From Trametopsis cervina (lineage: Eukaryota; Basidiomycota; Agaricomycetes; Polyporales; Irpicaceae), in NCBI GenBank assembly GCA_022385755.1, contig MU278351.1, positions 499,594 through 563,593 on the forward strand: a stretch of DNA of 64,000 nucleotides. The letters run 5' to 3'. Of the stretch, positions 45,711 to 57,932 are shown in pieces. Numbering within the stretch: the first letter of the stretch is position 1; every line of letters starts with the position of its first letter. The position numbers and the translations under genes were made by a program. Below the pieces are notes generated by a model. The model had not been told where the DNA came from. It did not search any database and was given only the letters and a program-made list of their open reading frames with translations.

Positions 45711-48049
45711 TCACGCGTGTCTGTTCTCCCTCTCCGTTGCCCTTTGGCGCCATGCCTCTCCTTTCCACATCACCAAAAGGAGTGTTAAATCTGCCAGTAC
45801 CGCTATACCCGCCCAGAACGTATATAAGCCACCGTCGCCGATAGAGTCCTAATATTGGAACAAATCAGAATGCGTCCCATCACGCATCAAGTCGTGATGC
45901 TCACTTGTAACGGTACTGCTATTTCCGCTCCGATAAAAGCTATACCTCCCCGGAACATGCTGTTACATGCCACAGCGGAGGACGAGCGTCCATTGTTAGC
46001 ATCGACTATGTAAGCTAGGGTGCTGGCATATACGGCGCTATTATAATAATAGCAATGAGTGAGTTACTGCGACATAGTGACCAAACTAGCGGCTTACATC
46101 AAGAAGAACCCGATAATGAAGAGGATAGCACAAATTCCGCCGATGTTGACATGCTTCTCACTCATCCAACCGTACGCAACGAGCGAAAGCGGTATCATAG
46201 GCAAGAACCATTTTGTGCTCTCTAGCCTCATCTTTGCGAGAGCTTAGCATTCATCCAACGGCAAGAGTTCGTGATGAGCATACCTCAGGTTCATTCTTTC
46301 CTCCATTCTTCTCTTTCAGGCGTCTTAAGACACGGTCAGAATATCGGCCGCCGAGAATACTGCCGCACATATTACCTGTTGTAATGTTAATGCAACATTT
46401 ACGTGGATAATATTGAGGCAAACTTACCAGCACCAAACGAGAGTAGCACCAGCCCGATCTGCATGGCATTGTAGTGATATTGGTTACCCAGGGTGATAGC
46501 GCATGTATAGGAGATGCTGTATGTAAGAGCGAATATTATCCCTGTCCGTTTTAGTCAGCGGAATAATTTCGCGTATGAAGATGATTCTCACCCGAGGAAG
46601 TCAGGATAGCGAGGTTATTCAGCCTACGCAGGACGTGTAGCATAGGCGGTATCGGATTTACATCCTTAAGGGACAACTTGATTTCCTTAATCTGGGCGGC
46701 CTCTATATCCGAATCATCTGACGGAACCCGCAGTTGATTCGAGGTAAGGTTGGACGCCTCTTTCGGCCGAAAGTTTTGCACCTTCTCGCTCTCGAACGGC
46801 GCGCCGTGCTGCGGCTTCTCTGCTTCTGACCTGTCCACGACCGTTGCATGACTGAGCGTGGAGGTTTCGGACCTGCGCGCGAGTTCCTGCTGTTCTCGGA
46901 TGCGCCGCAGAACCGCTTGGTAGGTAAGGCTACGTTGCCGGCGGAAGGTATCTTTAAAAAAGACAAAGGCGAAGATCACTATGCCCATTAGTATGGATAG
47001 GAACCAGAACGTTGCTCTCCAGTCAAAGGCTTGCGTGAGGGCACCGCCGACTATCGGTCCGAGAGCTGGACCGATGAGAGGCGCGCTGTGTACAGGCACC
47101 TTAGTGAACCCACGCACGACATAAAAGCTAAACCATGGGCATACCAATAGTAAATGCCCATCATAGTTCCCCGTTCGTGGGGGTCATAAATATCGGCCAA
47201 TGTTGCTGCCCCAAGCGACATGATAGCTGAGGTACTGAAATGTTAGGCGTGAGCAACAGAACGGCCTAGTAGTACTGTTAACGAACCCGACCGCTTGTAG
47301 ACAACGCATGCCTATGAGGACACCGATGGAACGGGCCGTGGCAGCAACAATGGCACCGACCAGGCCTATAGTCAGGGATGCCAGGTAGACTTTCTATATG
47401 GTCGTTGTCAGCGGTGTGTGCACCATTCTGGATCGTAGCGATATACCTTTCTACCCACTATCTCACTGACTGCGCTCCAGATTATAGGCCCGCCTCCCTG
47501 TAGCAGTATAAATATTGACAGACTCCAACTAATTTCCCCAGGAGAGGCGTGTAGGTCATTTTCAATCTGCGAGATCCCAGCTACGTAAAGTCTTTCAGTC
47601 GGCCGTGAATATGATGGAAGTACTGTACGTACGATTATAGATATTCGCGCTTAGCCCAATAATGGTTGATGCACCAGAGATTGTGATCAGAGCCACCCAC
47701 TCAACGTTGTGGACACTGTATAAGCTGGGGACATGAATTCAAAGGCATAAATCGCTTACTTTGCGAAATTTAGACCATTGTCGAGGATCGTCTTCTACCA
47801 CGGCGTGCTCTATGTCCGTGATAGCACTATCCGAATGACGTACTGCCTCCGAGTCGGAGATTTTACGGGAAGCCGGCGGTTCCGGCAGACTGAGCTGTGG
47901 GGAGTCGTTGGGAGCAGGGGGTGCTGTCGACGAGAGAGCAGGTCTGTCCATTGAAATCCTCGCTCTATGATTGGAGTTAAGTTTAATGAGTCTATCTGCA
48001 TTATGTTGTAGCGTACATACGAATCTAATGTGACATCTTGTGTCGTCAT
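45711..48049 (-). CDS. Major facilitator superfamily multidrug-type exporter (DHA1-like)
   Basis: The model starts at MTTQDVTLDS (48049). In-frame ATGs at 48061 and 48067 are alternatives. Spliced exons give about 550-600 aa with twelve predicted helices. The N-terminal tail is Ser/Pro-rich, then WVALITISGASTIIGLSANI opens helix 1. The loop 2-3 motif A is VSEIVGRKVYLASLTIGLVG, ahead of GMRCLQAVGSSAIMSLGAAT and DIYDPHERGTMMGIYY. Motif C of drug exporters follows as APLIGPALGPIVGGAL. A long acidic/basic central loop (FRRQRSLTYQAVLRR through DIEAAQIKEIKL) is typical of fungal TPO/FLR/QDR-type carriers. The second half contains GSILGGRYSDRVLRRLKEK and ends QRATERENRHA. It is likely a plasma-membrane proton antiporter for small molecules, with substrate unknown. 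Confidence 0.87.
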
Positions 48050-49098
48050 CGTGGGATACATTGACAAGACGAGTTGACAGGTAAGATTGCGTGCGATAGA
48101 GAGTTGTGTGGCTGGTACAGAGTCTGGGTATATTGGTTTTGTGGACTGGGTATAGAGAGGCTGTCCTCACCCATGCTAGAAGTGGCTCCATTTAATACGA
48201 GAGCCATGAGGTGTTGGAAGCCCCCTCGTCCGGCATCCGAACGGCACCCAACGTGAGAGATTAGGCTGCCGGGTAATGTCGGCCGACCGATACCGACGAT
48301 AATGTGCGCATTACTTACACTTGTAAGCCATGCAGATGCTCTCGAGTACCCATTTCTTGATAACCTTTGGAGGTAGTTCACCGATGTTGTGCAAAAGTTA
48401 AGCCATCTGAGCGACTTGACTCGAGCAGAACTAATTTGTACGGCATGAGTAACACCAGAGTCTGTACCGGAGGATCGTTCGCTATGGTTGAATGTAATGA
48501 TTTCTGAAGTTGACAGTGAGCTCCTCAAATTACTGTTGACGTGTTGGAGTACTTGCCCGTTCTTAGCAGAGAGTGCACTACCCGCTGTGGTGGCCGTTCC
48601 AGGCCAGCGAGTTGGTGGCGCCTAAGTTAAACACCGGCATGAGCGGCACGAGACATTGGCGCTTAAGCAGTGGCTACATCTGACGGTGAGCCTAATGCTG
48701 TACCGACATGTCCATTGCCAGAGCTGTCCACATCAATATTCAGATTTTCAAAGCAGAGGGACGTGATCTTATTATGCGCAATGAGATGTTCTGTCATACC
48801 GCACTTGGTTAACGAGAGTCCGTTCGCACCTTTTTGTTCACGCCCATCATCGCTCGGACGCTCATTATTGTTTTCCACCAGCTCGGGTTCGGTGTACCAT
48901 TCATACCAGGCAGAAGCTTTGCTTGTTACCAAGGGCCTTAAGCGAGCTTGGACCAATTGTGAACCTGTCCAAGCTGCTTGATCGATCATTCATTGTGCGG
49001 ATGGGATACTTAACGGGCGTAGTCTACTGCTCGAGTTCCCCCCAGCTGCAGGCAGCATTGTTCCTCCCGATCTTACTACCCGCGCACATTTATCCGCC
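48050..49098. other. Divergent intergenic region
   Basis: About 1 kb between the MFS exporter and the next gene. A minus-strand frame of 108 codons at 48663-48989 has natural-looking composition, but overlaps a similar plus frame and has no recognisable motif, so it is not called. Confidence 0.4.
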
Positions 49099-50380
49099 AT
49101 GAAGCCCTATTCCGGCTCCCTTATTTTGCCTACTCAGATTCGAGATTTGCGCGGCGCAGGTGTAGCCATCACAGAGGCTAAGGAGAAGTTTCTGACTGGT
49201 GAGTTCTCCTGGGGACATCGTCATAGCAAAGAGGAGCATAGTGTGAATCCTTTATTTCAGCCTTGCCTCCTCCGCAAGAAATACCACTAGAAAAGAAGGG
49301 AGAATTTATGTCGATGCTGGACGCAATCATCGAGCTGGTTGATATAATCGAACCGAATCTACACAAGATGTACCTCCTTGTCGATAAGGAGAAGCTGGAG
49401 GAATTGATTGGCATCGTAAGTGAACAGCATGACCTATTTTCTTTATTCTCAAGTTCTAATCGCCTTAACCTGCCCTCCATCAGATGTCCTACACCCAGAT
49501 ACAGAAACAAATGATCCGCACCTCACCTGAGGACGAAACCCAGTATATTATGACATTCGACGACGCGATACAATCGCTTCAGATTCTCTCCGGTATCGAG
49601 AAGCTATTCTCTGCTGCCATTTCTTGGACTGCATCGGAAGAGGGAGAAAGGTTACGTCGCGATATGAACAGAGCGCATGCTGCCATGGAGGCCTCGTTCG
49701 ACAGGTGGCTCGACGCCGTTCTGCCGAGCAACATGCTAGAGATCCCGCAAGGTACCGGGGAACTCGCACCGATTACCCAGCAATTCCCTCCTCTCCAACT
49801 CCCAAAACGTCCCTCCCGTACACGCCCCTTACCATCACTCCCTCCACTCAACATCACCACAGGCCCTGTGCAGCCCATCTTCCTTCACGAGGTCGACCCG
49901 TATCCCGTTATGACGCCGCCGCCGATGTCCCCTCTCTGTCGGTACCGTCACGGAACTGCCCAGACATGCCGGTTTTGCCATAACGTCCCGCGCAAGCCTG
50001 CTCGTGCGAAGACGTCACGCCTCTCCGAATATCTTCGCAGTTTGGACCAGGAGCCACCTCGTAAGCGTAGGAAATGGTCTGCTGGCGGGAATGAATTTGC
50101 TACACTGGTACTCTCTGGAAGCAATGATATCGACGCTGAGCTATCCCCTCTCCCCTTCCACGATATCGCCCCCATACCTTCTCCTCCGTCATTTATCGAT
50201 TCGATGTCTTCGCCTGGCTCTAGCCACGGCCCTCTTTCTCCTCTTCTGAATCCCAGCGGCTTAGGACCCCTGCCGCTGCGCCCTATGCCCTCGAGTAGGC
50301 GATCTGAACCCCCTACGGCGCCCCGTAAGAAAGCTCCGTTCTGGGTGCGCGTCCTGAAGGAGTTCTTTCCTTTCCTTTGA
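49099..50380 (+). CDS. Hypothetical protein with a Cys/His cluster, 383 aa
   Basis: Exons 49099-49198, 49261-49415 and 49484-50380 splice in phase. The N-terminal 150 residues are helical-looking and well mixed (EFMSMLDAIIELVDIIEPNL, MYLLVDKEKLEELIGIM, IQSLQILSGIEKLFSAAISW). A Pro-rich middle follows. Around residue 230, CRYRHGTAQTCRFCHN gives a C-x3-H-x5-C-x2-C-H arrangement that could hold zinc. A basic PPRKRRKW patch, likely a nuclear signal, lies after it, then a disordered Ser/Pro tail ending FWVRVLKEFFPFL, an amphipathic or hydrophobic end. I do not recognise the family. A nuclear regulatory protein is possible but speculative. Confidence 0.75.
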
Positions 50381-50614
50381 CCTGTACTGCCTATTACGTT
50401 CATTCACGATTTCTTTTTCAGTATCTTCGTTGTACACTTTACCATCATTTCTTGTCCAAGGACTTGCTCTGCATCCCTCATCATATAGCCGCATCTCTTG
50501 TTGTACTAGTCTTACTGTACATTAGTCTCGTAATGGCAAGGGTCACAATACAAGTTCTATTATAACTTCAATCCGCGAATACGGGCTGCAATACAGGCAC
50601 CTACACTAACCATT

Positions 50615-51694
50615 CTAGAACTGCACGTTTACGGCTTCGTGATGTACAACCATGTCCTTGCCCACCATGATGCACTGATTCTTCTCAATCAACTTCCACT
50701 CTCCGTCATGGAACGTCGTGGGCTCGCTAGCCACAATGATATGATCGCCGTGCTCCTCCTCCGCTTTCAAATTTGTCTTTCCGTTGTCTTTCCCATGTTG
50801 ATCGGGATGCCCAGGGAACTTTCTGTTTAGCCTGACACCCGCCGCCGTTGAGTAATACAGCGACGGGGGATGTTGTGTGGCGTGGTTACGGAAACGAATC
50901 GCGAGCAACTGCTCGCCGTCTGTGATTGCGATGTTCAGGCTGCACGGCTCGATTGTGTTCGCGGGTACAACCTGCTTCTGGATCTCCAGGATCTTCGTAA
51001 TAGCTTTCTCCAGGGCCGCCTTCACGTCTTGCAGAGGGTGCGAATGGTCCCACGACTGTGCTCCTTTATCTTCCTCCAGGTACGTAAAAAGTAGGGCACC
51101 GAGGTGTTCCGAATCAGTCGTACCCATCACGAGGTTTATTGCCTCTTGAGATGTAGAGTTCACCATATGGCGTTTGATTTCCTTGAAATGGGAGACGACG
51201 CCGTTGTGCATGAAACTCCACCTTCCGAACGTGTAGGGGTGGCAGTTAACCTCGGTGATAGCGGTATCGCCACTGGCGGCACGGATGTGGGCAAAGACTG
51301 CCTGCGAAGAGGTATTCTCGCATATGGAACGGAAGACGGGGTCTGTCAAAGGTTGCCTGAGGACCTTGTATTTGATAGGGCGAGGCCCATCGCATTCGCC
51401 GTACTCTTCTCGTGTGTTGTTATACCTGTATGTCGAGTCAAATCTCAGAAGACGATACCCATAAGAAAGCGTGACAACGTACCAGACCACACCGAGACCA
51501 TCCGCGTTAAATAGCCTGTTCCGTAAGGCGACCTCTTTCTCCGTCGATTTGAGGTCTTCGTCTGGCTCGTGGTGAACGAGGCCTGGGAGGTAATGCTCGC
51601 TCACCTGTTTGGCGAGGGAGTGAGCGGGCTCAACGAGGACATCCTCGAGCAGACAAGGCTCTGAGTTGGAGAGGTAAGCGAACCAGCGACACAT
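50615..51694 (-). CDS. DUG3: Class II glutamine amidotransferase, Dug3-like
   Basis: Starts MCRWFAYLSNSEPCLL at 51694, which places the catalytic nucleophile Cys at position 2, as in class II (Ntn) amidotransferases after Met removal. Further signatures are NADGLGVVWY, VFAHIRAASGDTAITEVNCH and HPYTFGRWSFMHNGVV with the oxyanion-forming Asn-Gly, and TTDSEHLGALLF. The frame is open throughout, but a 57-nt in-frame GT-AG intron (51426-51482) interrupts VVW/YNNTREEYGECDGPRP. Removing it gives 340 aa and restores the family sequence. In yeast, Dug3 works with Dug1/Dug2 in glutathione degradation. By homology this protein would cleave the gamma-glutamyl bond of glutathione in the cytosol. Confidence 0.87.
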   Translation of the reverse strand: MCRWFAYLSNSEPCLLEDVLVEPAHSLAKQVSEHYLPGLVHHEPDEDLKSTEKEVALRNRLFNADGLGVVWYVVTLSYGYRLLRFDSTYRYNNTREEYGECDGPRPIKYKVLRQPLTDPVFRSICENTSSQAVFAHIRAASGDTAITEVNCHPYTFGRWSFMHNGVVSHFKEIKRHMVNSTSQEAINLVMGTTDSEHLGALLFTYLEEDKGAQSWDHSHPLQDVKAALEKAITKILEIQKQVVPANTIEPCSLNIAITDGEQLLAIRFRNHATQHPPSLYYSTAAGVRLNRKFPGHPDQHGKDNGKTNLKAEEEHGDHIIVASEPTTFHDGEWKLIEKNQCIMVGKDMVVHHEAVNVQF

Positions 51695-52202
51695 ACTTAT
51701 TGAGAGTTTCTCTTCAAGTTGTTGGAGACGGGACTTTATACGTATTTCATTGTTGGAACATATTTAATACCCAACTGGTGATACGCTGTCATTGGAGCAG
51801 GTACCGAGCGAGCAGTGACCAGTGACCATAATGTCATCACTCGTAGGAGCAAGTTGGGTTCAGTGTCGAAGCGCCTTGAGTGCTTTAAATTTAGCACCAA
51901 ACGTACCAGCCTCGGGCACTCCGACACTTAATAATATTCCTCTATGGCTATAATATTATGAAGATATCTTTCGGGACGAACATATATAGTCCTAGAGTGC
52001 GATGTACACTGTAAATCCATGCCGCATTGCTGTCCATACTGTAGAAAAATGCTAGAGCTACATTGCATGTGTTGAGTCCATGACGTATCTTCTCGCTGCC
52101 CCTGGTGTTACAAAACCTATGAGTCACCTTGCGAGTGGTATATCTTGCCTTCTGAGAAATTTGAAGCACAAGCTTCGTATTAACTGGACCCCCCAGCGCA
52201 GG
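51695..52202. other. Intergenic region
   Basis: About 500 bases between two minus-strand genes, holding the promoter of the amidotransferase. No gene seen. Confidence 0.45.
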
Positions 52203-54076
52203 TCAAACAACCTCAAGCTTAGTAGCCGACGGCGGAAGATCAGGAAGGTCCTCTACAGTAGGAGTCGATAGCGTCATCTGCTCGCGGACGTTGAACAATA
52301 GACGAGATGTCAAGATAACCTAACGATGAATATTGAGCTGTGCGTTGCGTAGAGCAGTACGGGATAAGCAGGGACAATGACGTACGTCAGCACTGCAGAT
52401 CGATACACTTATTAGAACATAATGATAGATGCACGTGGAGAAGACATACATGTTGCTGAATGACCAGGTGATTGCATTCCAGTACGGCTATGACAATGTC
52501 GATCATTATTTTAGCAAGGTACGAGAACTCTTCGGGATGGGCTCACAAAAAGCTATTTTGAAGAACCATTAGCAAGCAGATAAGTGAACGAATGTTTATC
52601 GGACTGACCAGCAGCATTAGAAGGTTAGCAACGTTGACGAGCAACATGACTCTTCTCGATGTATTAGCCGGACTGTATACATCTTTCAGCTGTGCAAACT
52701 CACGTAAACTGCACGATGGCTACAGGGTGAAACTCGTTGAGTCCCAGAGAATGACAAGTTGCGCAGGGTACTTACCGTCACGGAGGATGACTGTGGGGAG
52801 GTTCTGTGTACGACCTGTGTTTCCGTGTATTCGAATACTAAGTGACTTTCTCAAAATACTGAAAAATATGAGGATGTTGAACACAATATTAATGAACCAA
52901 TGCACGACCAATCCTATATATTCAATTGTCAAGGACTAGTTCAACGTAAGATTGACAAATACTTACGCGGCATCCTAAGGATGTTGTCAACTCGAGATCA
53001 AGTGGATCCGGAACCCGAGCATGATGTACTCACGAGCCTTTCTTGAAAATCACGAAGCATCCAATGCGGTTATCACGTCCAAACAGCGGCCCAACCCCTT
53101 GAAGCGCAACTGCGCAAGCCTGACCACCACAGACATATACGAAGTGAATCAGAGGTATGTGTGCTTAGAAGGAAAAGGGCGTACGACGGCCAACACCACT
53201 TTTGCCAGGAAAGTTACGATGATGAGGGCAGCCATGAAGGGGTTCGCATCGTGTTTCCATATGGCTCGTGTCTTCAGAATTCCTAGGACTAGTTTGGATC
53301 AACATGGGTCCGCGGAAGTCAGAGATCAGGAGAGACTCACCTCCTATCAATATCTCGCACAGCACAATCAAAGCCGGAGGAATATGAGCGAAGATGTGCG
53401 TGCAAAACTGGTGCATATGGGTCAAATGTGCTGGACGCTAGCCACTATCAAGCGCACCATATGATCTGAGCCCGAGTAGTGGACACCTGACATGCCCTTC
53501 AAAACGACAGCATCGACATACGAAAAGCCTTGCACATACCAATTGCGATGAATATGTACGTGGCCAGTGGAATATAGCGAGTCTTCAGGACCATCGTCAG
53601 AATATAATAGTGGCTTGGTTTATTTGATACTCACCAGGAGGAATATATTAGGCACCATGTGTAGATACCACTTCTCGCGCATCCATATTAGCTCTACCTC
53701 CAAGTCAAGTGTCACAACATGTTCATACAGCAGCAATACTGAGTTACCATCAATTTCACGAATTAAACCGAACAATAACATCACTCACCTGCACTGGCAA
53801 GCATAAAGTAGCGACCGGCGCGGATCGCACTAAAAGGATGTTGTTAGAACGTGCAGTTATAACCGGACGATATCTATACCTCCAAAGTTGAACTATGAAA
53901 TCATGTTCAAACACCTCCCCTATCGACGTGGGCGGCAGAGACTGCTGCTTGTGATTTTTCTGCATGAAGTCCACCGCTAACTGCAGTAAGTCGCAGAACG
54001 CCGACGTACTCCACGATCTATGTTCTCCGTTGTGTCGTGCCAGCACGAGGTGCAGGCTCGTATTCGCCAGCGACAT
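52203..54076 (-). CDS. DUF6533-type multipass membrane protein
   Basis: No long open frame exists. The gene emerges only after splicing about twelve short exons, all in phase, from MSLANTSLHLVL (54076) to KLEVV (52203). The diagnostic N-terminal domain reads AGRYFMLASAVLLLYEHVVT then LDLEVELIWMREKWYLHMVP and TRYIPLATYIF, matching the pattern of DUF6533 proteins, which are abundant in Agaricomycetes. Further helices are HIFAHIPPALIVLCEIL, PFMAALIIVTFLAKVVLAV, VVHWFINIVFNILIFFSIL, RVMLLVNVANLLMLL and SNIADVILTSRLLFNVREQ, with the conserved loop NLPTVILRDG. Two exons are tiny: 52967-52974 (8 nt) and 52386-52392 (7 nt). The first exon is long and atypical, and the true start may lie nearer the first helix. 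Function of the family is unknown. Confidence 0.72.
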
Positions 54077-54957
54077 TGTTTGCCCACAGAAACCCTAGGC
54101 AACCTGGCCAAGGATAAACGAGTGTGGTTCTCGCAGAATAGCGAGGAATGCAAAAGGACGGGGTAGTCTTGAATATTAGGGTCCCCGGTGGCTCTCAAGG
54201 GTATATGAAGGCGTGTAAAGCTGCAACCATCATTGACGGGCTTCATCCGCTGTGTGGGCATGATCATCAGTGAAACGTACGGCTGCATTCAAATAGAGAT
54301 GCATGATAATGCTATGTAACGCTGCCACGAAGGAGCAACCTTCTGGCATGGAATGCACCACAGACCCGGTGCTTTCTGTCCGCATTCTGCCCAGGCCAAG
54401 ATGCTGAAGTGGAAAGGCGGGTGTTACGATGATAAGGCGGGACATCTGGAAATTTCGAAGCGTACCTCATTGATGTTGGCTATCCAGTGGTCGAATAAAT
54501 TACCTCTCTGGGACTCCAATCCAGGAAAGCGCAGACGTTAGATCCGAGGGTGCGCGAAGTTGTTTAGTGTATTGCTGCAAGTTACCTGCACAACTAATCG
54601 ATGTGAGTCCGTTGCGCTACAGGAGCTCCGGTGGCGCGTAGATGTTGCCACGTCCCAAGACTGCGGGTATGTACATATTCATAGCCGTGGTCGGTTGAGC
54701 GAAGCAACGTCGGTTGCTCATGCTGAGTGATGAACACCGCCGATGACAAACACTGACCAAGGCATTGTCAGAATTGACAGATTACATTCTGATCCCTCAC
54801 TGCCACAAGCGACAAACATTGGTCCCATCTATAAGATTGCATTCAAGGTGACGTCTAAAGGGTGCGATCATGAGCATTACTGGGTCATTAATAGATGCAA
54901 ACATAACGAGTCGTGTAGGAAAACCGTGGGAAAGGATGCGATACCTGCGCCTCTAGT
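54077..54957. other. Intergenic region
   Basis: 880 bases between two minus-strand membrane protein genes, with short frames only (up to 103 codons) and no family resemblance. Confidence 0.45.
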
Positions 54958-56931
54958 CTAAAAAATGAGGTTGAGAGAATATGCCGTGAGTATAGTCATG
55001 AAGAATATCAGAAGGACGTATTGAGGGACCAGGAAGGCTGACACATGTTCAGCGTCCCCAGTGGGAGAATAAACTTGTGTGATGTAGACCTGTACATTTT
55101 CCCAGGGTCAGCTTGAGATCGTAGAGATAACGGATGGTTCCTACCTGAGTAGTAGCAGTGGGCAAACATGAAAAGAAGCTGTATAGCATTGGTCAATAGC
55201 TGGTTGATACAGTATAATCGCAGGTCAACTCACAGGCAAACGAATCGTAGAACTTTATCATTCTTATCAATAATGTTGGCCATCGTAAGACCTTGACATA
55301 TGAGGACGCCGAGCACAGGCGAAATCACAATTTTTGCCACAGCAAAAGCACTGATAGCACCAACGGGCATTGCCTTCCAGCCAGAGAGAGTCATCGGCAC
55401 CTTGAGTCGCGCAAGTGCAGAGCCAAGACAGATAAGTCCGAGTGGAACGCTTGCGGCGCCGACGAAGGTGGCGGTGTCCATGATAAATGCAAGTGGCGGC
55501 TGGCCGTCCGGCGCATCTGGCATGTATGTTCCCGGAACATGAATGAATAATGCTTTAACAGGATCGATGAGAGATATCACAAATGAGACAATGATGGAGA
55601 TAGATGGGGGGCTGCAAAGTTGGAGGAGGAAGTTCTTGACCGCAGCCTTCACACGAGGGTGTGACCGTACTGACGGAGCCTGGGGCGGTTGCTCCGTGAA
55701 TCGTACAGTTTTCGCTGAAGATTCCTTGTTGATATCATGATGCTCTCCATGCTCGAGAGCATCGCCGTGCACGACAGTCGGAGCGGCTGATGTTGATGGA
55801 GACATCAACACCTCAGTGGGCGTTTGCCATTTCATTTGGGGCATGTCATCTGCAATTGACATGTCGAAGCCTGCGATAGACCCTTCAGTTTCTTCAGCAG
55901 CGTTCCGCGTTGAACATCGATGAAGAGCAGTAGCGTCGCTTGAACATTTCTCTAAATCCGCAGGAGCATCGTTCTCGTGCACATCACGAGTCAGTGCCGG
56001 ATCGGCACTGGAAACCTTCCGCCTGCGAGGGTGCGCTATGAATTGCTTAGCCCATCCCCATGACCTGAGGACAGCCTGCCGCCGAAGTCGGGTTGCTTCA
56101 CGGACCTCGTCGTCTTCAACGTCTGGACCGACCCAATCCCAGGCAATGAGACGGGAGCCACCGAGTGGGAAAAGCGTGATCTAAACAAGGTTTGAGGGGA
56201 CGAAGAGCCGTGGACATAGCACGACTCACATAGAATACCAGGATAAACGCAGATATGTACGCCACGGCGAGTGACTGGTCACTCGAGCTGTTGAATGGAG
56301 GGCCCGCGGTAATACTCATCACCACGGAGGTCGCTACGCGCACCCTTAAACGCGATGAACTACGTAAAGTTGAACAATGAACTTACGGATATCACCGTAA
56401 TTGCTCCAGCCTCCAGCAGCAAGCAGCCCGTACCGGAAACGATGCGGTACCCAGAAAAATTGTCTGACGAACCACGCCAGCGCAAGACCCAGCACCTCAT
56501 AGATGATTCCGACCAGGAATAATGGACCTAGCGCATGCATTGAAAAATCAGTGCGAGGCTTTATGATACGCCCATAGGATCTTCCGCACCAAGAGTACCG
56601 ATGTTACTCGTTGAAAACGAGGGTACAATTTTCGAGAACATTAGACATGGCCCGGTAATGTTCTAAACATTTTCAGCTCAGAAGTAGCACCGACAGTGAT
56701 CGAGCGACGAACATACCAGAGCTACCTGACCCGCACCTCGCGCAGCAACGATAGGGAAGATGTCGGCCTTCGTAATCACAAACCCAAAGCCCGCACATAG
56801 CACTCTACAATATTGAGCATGATGAGTCACTTATTGTTCTTGTTCCTGCCGATTCAACGCAAGAGAGAAAAGACGTACAATCGAAGCAGAGGACGAAGAG
56901 ACACCCAGATGAGAGCACCGACGGCGAGCAT
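54958..56931 (-). CDS. Auxin efflux carrier (AEC) family membrane transporter
   Basis: The start is at 56931 (MLAVGALIWVSLRPLLRL). Eight to nine exons in phase end LTAYSLNLIF at 54958. The first half has FGFVITKADIFPIVAARGAG, the conserved NITGPCLMFSKIV block, and helices LFLVGIIYEVLGLALAWFV and AVAYISAFILVFYITLF. A long hydrophilic centre (acidic VEDDEVREATRLRRQ, then Ser/Thr-rich) separates it from the second five-helix bundle: SISIIVSFVISLIDPVKALF, SVPLGLICLGSALARL and AISAFAVAKIVISPVLGV. This bipartite layout is typical of fungal PIN-like/AEC proteins (Ecm3-like), which sit in plasma or ER membrane. The transported substrate is unknown. Confidence 0.88.
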
Positions 56932-57932
56932 AGCGACGTGAGAGTGCTATCCCCCGGGGGGTTGGAGGGAACTGCTAGAAATACTAGGTTGATGCATAAA
57001 CCTTGACGTACTTATCGTGTTTGAAACGTTGGCGGGTCTTACCTTTCGGCCGCGCTGAACCCAGGAGCCTCGACCCTTCACCTCCGGGATCCCGCTTTCT
57101 TGAATCCAATTGCCGGTGGCTGTCGGGCCGGTTAGATTGCACCCTTGGCGGGCGTTGTGGCCACGACTAACGAAGATCAGACCCTACAGTGCGAGTTCAG
57201 GCTCATTATTACCAAGCCCTACGAACAACTTAGCAGTTGGATGAGCAAACCTGGGTACTTATGCGGAGAATACTCGCACATAGGGTCTCTTTCAGGGAAT
57301 GACCCGGGAAGTATCAACTCACCGATGTAATTGCAGCTCCTCGTGCTTGAACACAGCAGCGGGCCCTAGGGGCTAAGTACAAAAGGGCTTCATTTTCTGC
57401 GCTGGTTGTACATCGAACAAGAATTTGAACAAGGGCCGCCACCTGGCGAGCGAACAAGAAGAGCGCGTACGTTGGAGTTGAAAGGTATATAAATACGTAG
57501 AGTATACGGTAAAGGGGGAAGGATGAAGAAAGCGCAGTGCAAAGAAGGAAGAGGGTATACATGGCGGCGAAGCCGGGACGCTAGGTCGATGAGGATGCAT
57601 GAACATGAGCATTGATGAGGCGTGGAAGTGAAGACAGTACCAAAGGCGACAGCACGCTGCGCAGCTACTTACCTGAAGGGTAACATACTTGAAGGAAGGA
57701 TCTATGTGAGAACATCGCCCCAACCACCGCAACATATTCCTCACCCCACCGCATCCAAAGAACAATAAATACTAGCTCCATACACCCGACAACAACAAAG
57801 ACCTCCGCAAAAAGAAAACACATATAAACCAAAGCACACGCGACAGCGCAGAACAAGAAGGATGCAGAGCTAATGAACCAGGAGTCCGCAGTCCAGACGC
57901 AGGTCGTGAAGCACTCCAGGTAGGCAAGGGCA
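56932..57932. other. Intergenic region
   Basis: 1 kb between the AEC gene and the 3' end of the mucin gene. Minus-strand frames at 57373-57856 are CT-rich and rich in Cys and Phe, with no motif. A TATATAAAT word at 57487 on + is followed only by a 7-codon ORF. Confidence 0.45.

Noticed and set aside
48663..48989. 108-codon minus frame
   Set aside because: Overlaps a comparable plus frame with no recognisable motif or neighbouring exons.
57373..57856. Cys/Phe-rich minus frames
   Set aside because: Reflect CT-rich DNA; no start context, domain or exon logic.
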